DNA of 22,696 nucleotides from Gonapodya sp. JEL0774 (GCA_027604505.1 JADIIX010000238.1:1-22696); one strand, 5' to 3'. Positions 10,611 through 20,507 are shown, numbered from the stretch's first letter. Notes: generated by a model from the letters alone, not told the origin. A program made the numbers and translations.

Positions 10611-13111
10611 ATGAGGATTGTAGTATTTCTCATAGCAGCGCTAGTCGGATCCTGGTGTTCTATCTCGGGTCGTGCTCAGATGGTCCCGTTCACCGGTACC
10701 GCAGTGGCTTCCGAATGCGCTGTAATCGAAGCCATGTTTGATCAGTCTGGCAAAGGGCTCATGAACAATCGAGGAAGCTGCTGTAGGGAGCTGGGACTGG
10801 AACCTACGTTCATTCCATCGATATCATGTACGGCGGATGGTCATATCACTGGGATACAGGTGGTACGTACAAGTCATGCTCCGATTCACTGCCTGAAGTC
10901 TTTTCATCCCAATTTTGTCCCATTTGTTTGGGTTTTGGAATCGGCTTATCTGCGAAAGGCTGGTCAAGGTTTGACGTCGCCGTTTCCCTCCTTCTCGTCA
11001 CTCTATGCCCTTCGATATCTTTCTGCAGATGGCAACCACTTCACAGGATCAATCCCCGACGGAGCATTTTCGGGACTCTCATCTTTATATCAGCTCAACG
11101 TACAGGATAGTGGACTCTCAGGCTCCCTCCCGTCTTTTGTGGGAACAGCCTTGACTCGAGTATATCTCTCTGGAAACTCCTTCAGCGGAAGCATCGATGG
11201 ATTGCTTCCATCAACAGTTACAACTTGTACAATTGGACCTTCGAATAGTGACCTGGTGAGTTTCTCGATGGAATCGGACTTGCGATCACCTGCATGCGTA
11301 TCAGCCCATTGAGATCAAGCCTCCGTTTAGTATAGCTGCACAAGCAATTATCCGAAAGCATGCACCGGAATCAGTAGCAGATGTCCCGCCCCTCCTCCTC
11401 CACCACCTCCACCACCTCCGCCTCCCCCAGCTCCCCCGACGTCATCACCACCGCCTCCGCCTCCCCCATCTGTATCTGCTTCTCTAGCCCCGACTCCCCC
11501 GACTGCGACTGCCGAACCCCCCGCATCAGGATCGGTCGCGGTCGTTTCGGCAGGCAATCCGATACCATCGCCTCCATCAGCTACTGGTTCAAGTGGCAGC
11601 GCGACAGGTGGAATTACAAACCCCCCTCCAAGTGGAATCGGCGGACCTGCGAACGTGAAGTCCTCGACCAGTTCATCGGACCCCGCCAGCACCGTTGTCA
11701 TAAATCCCCTTGGAGGCGACACCAGCTCGGTTGGGGGGAACTCTATATCTTCAGGCTCAAATGGCGTTTTCACGCTCGGGCGTTCCAACCAGGACTCCGG
11801 CCTAAATACTGGTGTCATAATGGGTGGAATATTTGGTGGAGTTGGGGGAATATTGCTTATTGTGGGCATCGTCGTGGGCGCGGTCCTGATGAGCAGACGG
11901 AGAAAATTTGTACGGTTGGGGCATGGCGAGCACGGCTCAGGTGCAGTTACATATGCAGTTTGTCCGTTCCGAGCTTTTCATCAGTATAATGCTGCATCCC
12001 TGGCTCCGCAAAGACTCGCTCCACCGGAGAAGCAGCCAGGCGTCCCGTCCGCGGTCTGGAATGTCGCCGCATCCGCAGGCTCCGTCTACTTTGTCTGTTA
12101 ATCGAAATCTAACTCCGCAAAGTTTTCAGAGCCATGTTCTGCCGTCCTCCCAATTTTCATATTCGAACTCTGGTCGAACATGGATCATGCATGACCCCGA
12201 AGTTCAGCACAGTAACATCACTCCCGTCCCCACAGCGTACGTGAACTCCTCTGAGGTCAGCTCCGTACCTTCCAGTCTCGCACCCTATGACATCCATGGC
12301 AGTACCACCATGATGCCCATGCACTATAACCCTTCCATGCTGTTCGTCGCTACCGGCAAGAGCAATGATCAGGCGCGAACTGTATCAAGGACCGTGTCTT
12401 CACAAAATGTGGGTTATGATGGCATGTTGTGACACATTTCCGACGTCCGATTCACTTGCGGAACCTTGGTAGGCCCCGAATCAACAGAGACTAGAGCCCG
12501 GACCCGCACATTGGGCGTTCTTGTTCTTCTCCGGTGAAGCAGCAGCAGGGTCCGATTATGTAAGCCTTCCCCAACCATACCCTGGGTTTACTTTAAACCG
12601 TGACGTAAGTACAGTTCCGTCAAGAGAAGCGCATTTATTTTTGGTCCTCCGCACTTTTTAACAAACCTTTGATATAGTATGTGGCACGGAGCGACGACGA
12701 GCTTACTATTCGCGAAGGCGGACATTTGCTTGTTCACACTGCTTATCGAGATGGTTGGGGGTTGGCAACGGATGTTGGATCTGGAAGAACTGGTCTAGTG
12801 CCTCTGTGAGTGTTTCAATGCGTCCCACAAGAGATCGTCCATCTGTGCTCATAATTACTTTATGTGTTCTTACTTTTAGAGAGTATCTCAATCTGGGGGT
12901 TGATCCCCCAGTATCTCTCAGCTCCTCCCAGTTGGCACCACCAACAACTCGACGGGTCGAATCTATTCGCTTAACTTTCAATTCTCAAGGAGTTTTGAGC
13001 TCCCATCACTCCCTGTCTGCTCATATATTTTCCGGTAGTCTGGAGAGCGAGAGGTCGAGCGATAGAGTCAGCAGATCTGATTCGACAGGGCCACGCGAAT
13101 TACCGATGTAA
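10611..13111 (+). CDS. LRR-TM-SH3 receptor-like protein (gene D)
   Basis: Intact; predicted 673 residues. Exons: 10611-10862, 10959-11255, 11331-11940, 12014-12408, 12497-12604, 12678-12805, 12880-13111; all GT-AG, frame continuous. A signal peptide (MRIVVFLIAALVGSWCSISG) precedes an LRR cap (RGSCCRELG) and plant-type repeats (LRYLSADGNHFTGSIP, LYQLNVQDSGLSGSLP, RVYLSGNSFSGSIDG). The Cys motif NYPKACTG leads to a Pro-rich stalk. The membrane helix is near residues 344-368 (GGVGGILLIVGIVVGAV), then MSRRRK. The SH3 core spans about 555-597 (YVARSDDELTIREGG, YRDGWGLATDV, GRTGLVPLEYLNL). The exon before it ends NRD, completing the SH3 start. Exons 4 and 5 of C and E are fused here, because no donor remains where their fourth intron sits. 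It is the most diverged intact SH3 member and closest to pseudogene F. Confidence 0.82.
11387..11469 (+). repeat. Proline-rich low-complexity tract in gene D
   Basis: CCT/CCA/CCG-rich sequence codes proline runs broken by Ala, Thr and Ser at the start of the stalk. It is less pure than the matching stretches in C and E. Confidence 0.55.
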
Positions 13112-13446
13112 AGGATCTTGTTATAGAAAGGTGGGAGACAGGTGCCATCCCGTATTGGAAGAGTATTTATTTGAAAATGTTTACTACCATTCGACTTCAT
13201 GACTGTGGTAATTTAAACATGTATGTCGCTCTCGACCTAGCCAGTCAATCCAAGTACTGCGACATACAGACAGAGTTTTTGTTCCCTAATAATGAACATG
13301 CTCCCCCAACTTCCTTCGCAATTTGGAAGGCGCGCCTAAACACAGATTCAATGTAACAACCTGCAGGCACATATTCAAAAAACACGAGCGAAGAGGCGTC
13401 ATCTCGTTACAAAAGAACAAAGAGGAAAGTATCGTACCCTGTCAGC
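13112..13446. other. Spacer between gene D and pseudogene F
   Basis: Holds a 61-codon open frame (13171-13356) with no recognisable features and no sign of splicing, which I do not call as a gene. No palindrome of the GGAACnGTTCC type is visible before pseudogene F. Confidence 0.4.
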
Positions 13447-15764
13447 CATGAAGTGTTGATCGTAGCAATAGCGGTGTCCTTGTGTGGTTCGGCCACAAGA
13501 TGCTGGGCTCAACTTGTCCAGTCAGGTCAAGCACTCACGAACATCAGAGGTAGCTGCTGTTGGGAGAGCTAACGTTTGTTCCTTCGTGCAATGCCGACGG
13601 TCACATCGCTGGGATCAGATTGTTTAAAGACGGATAAACTAGGAGAGATTGAAAGAGGTTGAAAACATCACTAGTAACCTATAAGCAACTTTGAGACGGG
13701 TATGCTGTCCAGTTGAATGTACGCCGGTAGGTCCCAGTCCTCCGTGCGTCCAACGTGTGATTCCGAATTGATAGGTCAAAGATGTCCGGAGGTTTGTACG
13801 TCACCTGCTGTACTCATGCATGGCGATCGCAATGTCCCTAATTACCATCATCTCAATTAAAATGCACTATCCCAGGCCGATCGGGGTCTAACGTCAGCTT
13901 TTCCATCGTTCTCGTTACATTCGGCCCTTGGATATCTTTCTGCGGATGGCAATCGCTTCACGGGGTCAATTCCTACTGGAACTTTCTCAGGATTATCAGC
14001 ATTGTACTCCCTCAACTTGGCGGATAGCGGTCTATCTGGATCCCTCCCATCTTTTATGGACAGCGGCATGACTCGAACGTGACAACTTGTGCGATCAGCC
14101 CTTCGAATGCTGGTCTGGTAAGGATATTTTCATCAGTTAAAGTGGTTCATGAGACCCACCCACGACTATGTTCAGCACAGTTTTGCGAACAACTATTCCA
14201 TACCTTGTTCAGGATAGCTCACTGGCACACGTCCGAATCCTCCTCCCCCACCTGCAATTCCAATTCCACCGCCACCATCCCCCTCCGACCCCAGCCTCTG
14301 CTTTGATGACGTACGGCAACCGTTATAACCTTGGAAGCGCCAACTGTGTCAACATTGAACTTGAACAGTCCTCTTAACAATCCCACATCGTCTACTCGTC
14401 CTCCTCCTCCCGTCAGTTCTGCTAGTAGTCAGACGGACACAGTCGTCCCGGCATTAATGTCTTTCACCAAGCGTGAACGTCGGAGTTACAGACAACATCG
14501 GATCCACATCTACCGCTCTGGCTGCTTCTCCAACGGCCGGGGGAGGTAGCAGTCCTTCATCCAGCGTCACGATGGGTGTTAGCACCAACGGTTTGATAAC
14601 CACCGAATCCAATCAAAGCTCCCGAATGAACATTGGCGCCATCGTTGGTGGATTGATTGATGGTGGAAGAACAGCTGCTGTTGCGCTCGTTGTTCATGCC
14701 ATGTTGGTGAATGGCCGAAAATCAACAGCAACCGCGCCTCGGAGGTCTAATGCCAAAACAGGATCGGGATTACGTATGCTCTTTTCCTTTGAAGCGTTCT
14801 TGGACGTGGTGGCAATGCTTACTCCCCCAATGTTCCAACGCCTGAATCGGTTGCTTTTAGATCACTTCGAGATCAAAGATGATTTGCGGCCTCGCCAGTC
14901 AACCAAAAGTACAACAGGATCTCGTACTTCGTCAAACCTCTCAGTGAACAGAAATTTGTCACTGCTAGATCTGACTAATGTACTGTGGCGACTTGCGTTC
15001 GTCTTTGCCAATGAGCTTCAGGATACGCACTAACCGCCATTCAATTCATCATTAGAACACAAACAGTTCTCAGCCCACTGCCCATGGACATGTCTCAGAA
15101 GAGACGTCTTTGCCATCAAGTGTGCATCGTGGCGTTTCCAGTAGAAGTGTCGGGATGCTCGGGATGCACCTGGTCGAACACTCGTCGGAAGTCGCAATTC
15201 CTCACTGGACATTTTCTTTCTTTACTCACGGTGCCGCTCCGGACTCAAATTATATAAGCCCACCCATGCTCAGTCCAAGATTCCCAGTGATGCGTGATGT
15301 ACGTATGTTTGGTTCAGCTGGGAAGTGATTCCACGTTTTCGTCCCAATTCAACTGATTTAATCCATAGTACGTGGCCCCAAACGATGACGAGCTCACAGT
15401 TCCAGCTTGTGTGCATGTGGTGCTACATAGCGCGTACCGGGTTTGGTAACAGATATCGCTTGCGGGCGATCAGTGGGTTGATTCCACTCTGAGTTTTTGC
15501 AAACGCTATGCAGTTGTTGTTTGTTTCTTGGACCCCTCCCGATCGTCTCTACTTTAGAGAGTATCTAGATCTGGGTCTTTCAATTCCACCCATGACTGTT
15601 GGCATTGTTGAGTCTCCGAATCAGCTCCCTCCTCCCGCCACTTTGAATCCATTCATCATTTCGGTCTAAGCTCTCAACCAATTCTGAGTACTCAAATCAA
15701 CTCGATGACAGCCCAATTTGTTTCCGGGATCTTGTCTTTGCGTGTAGAGAGCCCGGTGATCTGA
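13447..15764 (+). pseudogene. D-like LRR-TM-SH3 receptor pseudogene (gene F)
   Basis: All parts of the receptor can be followed in order, but many are broken. The ATG at 13447 is out of frame with the signal peptide remnant (VLIVAIAVSLCGSATRC). About 60 bases of the N-terminal cap are missing, and the RGSCC region runs into a stop. Exon 2 (13876-14117) reads well (LGYLSADGNRFTGSIP, LYSLNLADSGLSGSLP) but lacks about 60 bases coding the third LRR and then shifts frame. The membrane helix is degraded (IGAIVGGLIDGG, then RTAAVALVVHA). The tail keeps PHWTFSFF and PRFPVMRD before a normal donor. The SH3 exon starts well (YVAPNDDELTV) and then hits TAA after YRVW. The last exon (EYLDLG) shifts frame, with homology to the TGA at 15762. 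The first intron region is about 240 bases, longer than in the intact genes. An open frame at 14473-15033 is part of this remnant, not a separate gene. Confidence 0.75.
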
Positions 15765-16146
15765 AGCTCGACAGTACAACCATAATCATCAATGGACGTA
15801 AAATGGTATGCTTGTCTCTAGTCATTCTTACACGCACAGATTATGTGGCTGTTGACATCGCTTTACACTCATTAGTTTATACTCATATTTTGTATGTACT
15901 GCCGACTTGCCCGATGCCAACACACACCTCATATAATGAATGATACTTCCAGACAAGAAGTAACAGTGAGACAATGTAAACGCCTCACGCGTCACTCAAT
16001 TGTTGCTGTGTGAAACTTCTCCCGATGAGTAGAAAGATTTCGAGCGGGGTTCCTTCTTCTTTTTCTAGGGGAACCTCTTGAACTGTTCCTTAAGGGCGAG
16101 GCTCCGCATGAGGACCGGTGGAAATTGCACACAACACTTTCGTTAC
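15765..16146. other. Upstream region of gene E
   Basis: AT-rich spacer after pseudogene F with no gene that I can support. The only notable element is the palindrome-like site at 16079-16089. Confidence 0.4.
16079..16089 (+). promoter_or_regulatory. TGAACTGTTCC motif before gene E
   Basis: Ten of eleven bases fit the GGAACnGTTCC palindrome. It lies 58 bases before the ATG at 16147, a spacing like that in genes C and D. Its position argues against translation starting at the upstream in-frame ATG at 16078. Confidence 0.35.
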
Positions 16147-18599
16147 ATGGGAAGGACGGCAACTCTTCTAATCGTATTGATTGTGGGATCTTTGTGTTCA
16201 GCATCATGCCGTGCCCAAGTTGCGTTCACGGGCACCGCAGTGGCATCCGAATGTGCCGTCATAGAGGCCATGTTTGACCAGTCCGGTCTGGGTTTGATGA
16301 ACACCAGAGGCAGCTGCTGTAGGGAACTTGGGTCTCAACCCACTTTTATACCGTCTGTTTCTTGCAATGCCGCTGGGCACGTAACGGGGATTCAGGTTGT
16401 GGGTAGAACGGTCATTGCCAAGCTTTGTGCGACCATGCGACCAAGATTACTCACGCACTTGTTTCAGGCTGGTCAAGGTCTAAAATCACCGTTTCCAACG
16501 ATCGCCTCTCTGCCGTATCTGCAATATCTCTCGGTCGATAACAATCAACTGACGGGTCCCATCCCAGCCGGAGCGTTCACAGGGTTATCAGCCCTTTTCA
16601 GCTTGAACTTGGCGAACAATGGAATCACTGGTGCATTCCCCTCGTTTCAGGGTACCAACATGATGAGCATAATTTTATCCGGGAATTACTTCACTGGCAA
16701 TGTTGACGGATTGCTCCCGTCAACAGTGACATCCTGCAACATAGGCACATCGAACACTGGTTTGGTGAGTCCTTGGTAGCTTCATAATTATGTACATTGC
16801 CCCACAAAGACCTCCTATATGTAGTATAGTTGCACAAGCAACTATCCGAAAGCTTGCACAGGAATCTCTACCACATGTCCACCACCTCCGCCCCCACCCC
16901 CGCCGCCACCACCCCCACCACCTGCATCTCCACCACCGCCCCCACCCCCTCCTCCCCCTTCCATCACTTCTTTATCCGCTGCACCTAGCTCCGCACCGCC
17001 CACTGTTTCGACTCCCGTATTGGACGTTCCTTCCACCACTCCAATTGCAGTTCCTCCTCCTCCGCCAGCTGGTACATCTGGGAGTCAAACAGGCGCGGGG
17101 GTGGCCGTGAGCAACGTTAGTCTGTCAACGGGTGTCCCAGGAGCAGAGTCCTCTCCTGGGTCTATGCCAACTTCCACTGCGGCAGTGAGCTCTGCACCAC
17201 CTCCCGCTGGGACCCCCGCATCTGGAAATTCCGGCTCGTCAGGCTCAACGGGATTAGTCACGACTGCCTCTAGCCCACCCTCCGGAACAAATATCGTACC
17301 CATTGTTGGTGGTGTCGTTGGCGGAGGGCTGTTGCTCATTGTCGCCCTCGTCATCGGTGCGGTCGTGAATCACCGCCGAAAGAAATTATTGGCTCAGCAA
17401 ACGCAGACCGGGTCCGGTGGGTGCACCGAAATCAATATTTCTGTGATACTTCCACCAAATTCCTTGTCTTGTCGTATGTCCGCGGTGCTGTGCGGTTTGA
17501 AGATTCACTGGACTCCCAAACCAATTTGCAATCCCGAGCGTGGTCTAAAGTACCACCAGAATCAGATACTCTATCGAACACCTCCATCGGCAAATCATCT
17601 CTGCAAACGCTTGGTAAAGTAAGTGTGATCTGCCACGCTCTCATTCCGCGTCACGGACTGAAATGCTATTCGCTGCAACGTAACGTACAGGGCACCATCA
17701 GTCCCGTTCCAACTGCTCATACAAACTCCACCGAGGTCGCGTCGTTGCCATCGAGCATGAACTCCAGTGGCTTCTACGGCCAATCGACGAGTATGATGCC
17801 TATGATGCCTATGATGCAATTCCAGGCGATGCCATATTCGAATACCGTGCGTAGCACATTGATTCGTTCTGAGTGCCAAGCGCACCACTAAGTCGGCTTG
17901 CACGATTGTCTACATTTCTCAGCCGCAAACACAAGTACCTCCACACTGGACGTTCTCCATTTTCGTTCAAGCCAATGCAATCTCAGCGGGTGCACAATTT
18001 ATCAGCCTCCCCGTACCCAATCCTGGTTTCCTCGTAAGCCGCGATGTGTGTATACCTCCCTTTGGAATATTTCCTGTTGCAAGCCCCCTTACCGTGCATT
18101 TTGGACTTGATTATCTCTCTGTAGTACGTTGCCCGTAATAGCGACGAGCTTACGCTTCTCGGAGGCACACAAGTGATGCTGCACAGCGTGTATCGAGACG
18201 GGTGGGGTTTGGCGACAGACGTTACGTCGGGCCGATCTGGTTTGGTGCCACTGTGAGTTTTGTGCAGTTGTGTAGGGGCTGAGAAGTGTGTTTGTGTGTG
18301 TGCAGTGCAGAGCCCGATTCTGACTTTGTTCGCGTGCACCCTCCCTCCATCGATTCAGCGAATACCTCGACCTCGGTTCGGCACCACCGCCGGTCGAACT
18401 CTACAACGCCGGCATCATCGCCCCGTCCTCCCGCCGCTTCGAATCTGTAAATCATCAGTTCCAATCCCAATCGAACGTGCAAGGATTTTTGAACTCGGCT
18501 CCGGGGTCTATGTCGGCACAAATATTCTCGGGAAGTGTGACTCGGGGGAGTGGGAGTAGTGGGACGATCGGAGGGTCGGTGCGGCAAGGGCTGATATGA
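16147..18599 (+). CDS. LRR-TM-SH3 receptor-like protein (gene E)
   Basis: Intact; predicted 634 residues. Exons: 16147-16398, 16468-16764, 16825-17416, 17503-17618, 17691-17846, 17923-18045, 18125-18252, 18359-18599; all GT-AG, frame continuous. The start MGRTATLL is chosen because exon 1 is then exactly 252 nt, as in C and D; in-frame ATGs at 16078 and 16108 are alternatives. Order: signal peptide; LRR cap (RGSCCRELG); repeats (LQYLSVDNNQLTGPIP, LFSLNLANNGITGAFP); Cys motif NYPKACTG; poly-Pro and Ser/Thr-rich stalk; membrane helix near residues 343-363; RRKK; tail with MMPMMPMM; SH3 core at about 513-555 (YVARNSDELTLLGG, YRDGWGLATDV, SGLVPLEYLDL); conserved C-terminal region. Most exons are nearly the same as in gene C, with the same exon lengths except exons 3 and 8. 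It is probably a surface sensor whose tail binds Pro-rich partners; this role is inferred. Confidence 0.85.
16879..16962 (+). repeat. Poly-proline microsatellite in gene E
   Basis: CCA/CCC/CCG repeats code two long proline runs separated by Ala-Ser at the start of the stalk. Length and interruption pattern differ from gene C, although the flanking exons are nearly identical. Confidence 0.65.
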
Positions 18600-18800
18600 A
18601 CTGAAGAGGGGAACTTATCTGCGCTCGCTGCTGGCAGTCTGGGGTGATGCAGATACCAAACCGGTTTTGAGTCACCATTGTATCGGACGACAAGTATTTA
18701 TAGAAACTAAGTCTGTAATTCGACAATTTGCATCATTATCCGTACCGAAATTGGGTGTTTTGGTTGAGTTGTTTCACGCCTGTGCTGCAATTGATCAAGG
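18600..18800. other. Duplicated 3' flank of gene E
   Basis: Non-coding and homologous to the 3' flanks of gene C and pseudogene B (GATGCAGATACCAAAC, CCATTGTATCGGACGACAAG, ACTAAGTCTGTAATTCGAC). It marks the end of the SH3 receptor half of the repeated unit. Confidence 0.55.
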
Positions 18801-19194
18801 ACCGCCTGCGATATGTGTTCTGTTCTTCACCTTCTCCCCTCCCATGGCGGATCACTGTACAACACCCCACCTGGTTATTCTCTCCCTCCTGGATATGGCG
18901 ACAGTCACACGTATCCCAGGTTCGTTGTTCGAACCAAACTACGCCGAGAGAGTTTCCCTCTTCTCAAAGTGTTTGTTTTGTGTTTTTGTTCTGGAATCAT
19001 GGACACATGCATGGACATTAATGTTTACATGAACTCTGATCACTTTACCGGTTGAACGGCGGCCGCGGAGAGACCTGGACCTGCCGTCCTCCAGTCAACG
19101 GGAAAGCGTTCCCGTTTCTAGTGACAGCTTTTAGCTTCTCCTAGTCTACCTGTCTTGAATAAATATTCCGCGGTGGCAGTCCTCACCCCAAACA
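18801..19194. other. Unassigned region between duplicated blocks
   Basis: About 400 bases that interrupt the homology between the gene E 3' flank and the A-type upstream block. Short overlapping open frames occur on the plus strand (one contains GYSLPPGYGDSHTYP), but I see no splice pattern, family motif or paralogue that supports a gene. Confidence 0.3.
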
Positions 19195-19310
19195 CGGATC
19201 CCCGCGGTCACCCGATTTTCTTCCGCGGTTAATTCTGTCCAGTCCGTGCCGACTCACAGCTGCGGTGGTGGCGAGAAGAATGCAAACACACGCTTGGATG
19301 ATGGCTGTCA
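19195..19310 (+). other. Orphan upstream region of a lost A-type gene (A'')
   Basis: Matches the upstream region of gene A (minus strand, about 4500-4385): CACCCGATTTTCT, GGTTAATTCTGT, GACTCACAG, GTGGCGAGAAGAA, TTGGATGATGGC. It stands in the expected place downstream of gene E. The match ends near 19310, before where a start codon would lie, and repeat DNA follows. No A-type coding exon is found after it. Confidence 0.6.
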
Positions 19311-19352
19311 CTGGAAAAAATCTAGTTGTTCCCATGTCGCGTTACCGACCTG

Positions 19353-19469
19353 TTACCATTGTAAAATACACCACGGATGGTTTCTGGGGTAATTACCCCA
19401 TGGGAATCTGTGTTTATCCATGCGAAACCACCCCCCAAAATACCACTTGGTGTATTTATAGATGGGTAA
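19353..19469. repeat. Imperfect inverted (fold-back) repeat
   Basis: The left arm at 19353-19384 (TTACC, then TAAAATACACCA, then GGTTTC) is complementary, with gaps, to the right arm at 19424-19469. The loop holds a perfect 14-base palindrome GGGGTAATTACCCC (19386-19399). Further TAATTACC-like words continue to about 19540. It resembles a small fold-back or MITE-like element; I cannot define its ends or target duplication. Confidence 0.45.
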
Positions 19470-19539
19470 ACTTCGAATTACCATTTATTTTTTTTGCCAC
19501 TGGGTAATATGAATGGTAAAATCGTAATTACCCTGCTTG

Positions 19540-19823
19540 ATCCCATATTGCTGTTGTGGTATTGACACCTTGCACATGACCACAGCCTACACATGTATAT
19601 AAGGCACAACTAGCACCACATGATAAGATCACACTTCACATCATCTCACACTCCAGGCCTATCACTAGGCCACCATCCCGTCATAGAGGGCTGAGACCGA
19701 TACGTAGTGACAGCCCCACTACACCAGCCTGTGTGGTGATGAAGTCGCACAATAACCACTCCCATTCCTATTCCATTTTCCATCGGCTATGGGCATTAGT
19801 GATGGTGATAGCAAAAACATCTT
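19540..19823. other. Possible repeat-derived region with TATATAAG
   Basis: A TATATAAG at 19596-19603 is followed by a CA-rich stretch (CACACTTCACATCATC) and a Cys-free, non-coding sequence. The composition recalls a long terminal repeat promoter, but I could not find matching ends, a target duplication or a partner copy in this window. Confidence 0.2.
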
Positions 19824-20228
19824 TCACCATTTGCTCACCTGAATCCAGTGGGTAGCACAGTATCCACCCTGTCTGCCATGCACTGCGGTGCGCGCACACC
19901 GCAAGTTTGTCCACCGGGCAACCTTACACAACACCATGACGGAAGAGCAATGAGAACTTACCAGTCGCACATCAGATGAATCTGATGCCAGTAGATTGCT
20001 CTGTTCCCTTGCAAGAAGTTTCAAGTGCATCAAGTCATCACGACACAATCCGATGATTGGGTTGGCCCACAAGAGATGGGACGGCTGTGCCACTTTATCC
20101 AACTGGTGAATGGTAAATGTGAAGGGAATGCTATCAAGGTGCAAGCAAAGCCGAATAGCCTGTGGTGGTTCGCGGCGGAACCGTGGGTTTCTGTCCCGAA
20201 ACTCAATGTATGTATGTCTCAACTCCAA
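19824..20228 (-). CDS. Unrecognised open frame, 134 codons
   Basis: I do not recognise this protein. It is open from an ATG at 20228 to 19824 with a basic N-terminal part (IEFRDRNPRFRREPPQAIRL) and no signal peptide, helix pattern or motif I can name. It lies among repeats and near a retrotransposon, so it may be part of a mobile element or be chance; the plus strand is also open over part of it. No intron signals or upstream promoter were evident. Confidence 0.2.
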   Translation of the reverse strand: MELRHTYIEFRDRNPRFRREPPQAIRLCLHLDSIPFTFTIHQLDKVAQPSHLLWANPIIGLCRDDLMHLKLLAREQSNLLASDSSDVRLVSSHCSSVMVLCKVARWTNLRCARTAVHGRQGGYCATHWIQVSKW

Positions 20229-20507
20229 TACAGTGTGTCACCAAGCGGTCACAGCTGAGCCGCTGGCATAACTAAGATCACTAGAAAAATCTAAAAACTA
20301 CTCTATACGCATCTATATACTAATAGATATCATATATATCCAAGGAATGGGTGCCGCGACCAGGGGTGACGCGTGGAGGTGAACGGGGACGATAGATGTC
20401 GTACTCGTGGGGTCACGTGACTCCGGCTAAACTCCCGCTTTTAGCCGTCGTCTCACAACAAGCCATTGCAGTACCCCTGATGGGATGACATTAGAAGCTT
20501 GATACCA

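Noticed and set aside
11348-11869. Long minus-strand open frame rich in Gly
   Set aside because: It is the complement of the Pro-rich stalk exon of gene D; similar Gly-rich shadows occur opposite the stalks of C and E.
14473-15033. Separate 186-codon gene
   Set aside because: Its sequence follows the stalk, membrane and tail exons of gene D in order and belongs to pseudogene F.
16078-16146. Upstream in-frame start for gene E
   Set aside because: It would add 23 residues before the signal peptide, break the shared 252-nt exon 1 length and place the palindrome inside the coding region.
19552-19751. Solo LTR (TGT...ACA with TATATAAG)
   Set aside because: No matching target duplication, no second copy in the window and uncertain ends, so it is kept only as a low-confidence region.
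20280-20345. AT-rich stretch as an origin or centromere-like element
   Set aside because: Only about 65 bases with no repeated motif; nothing beyond composition supports a function.
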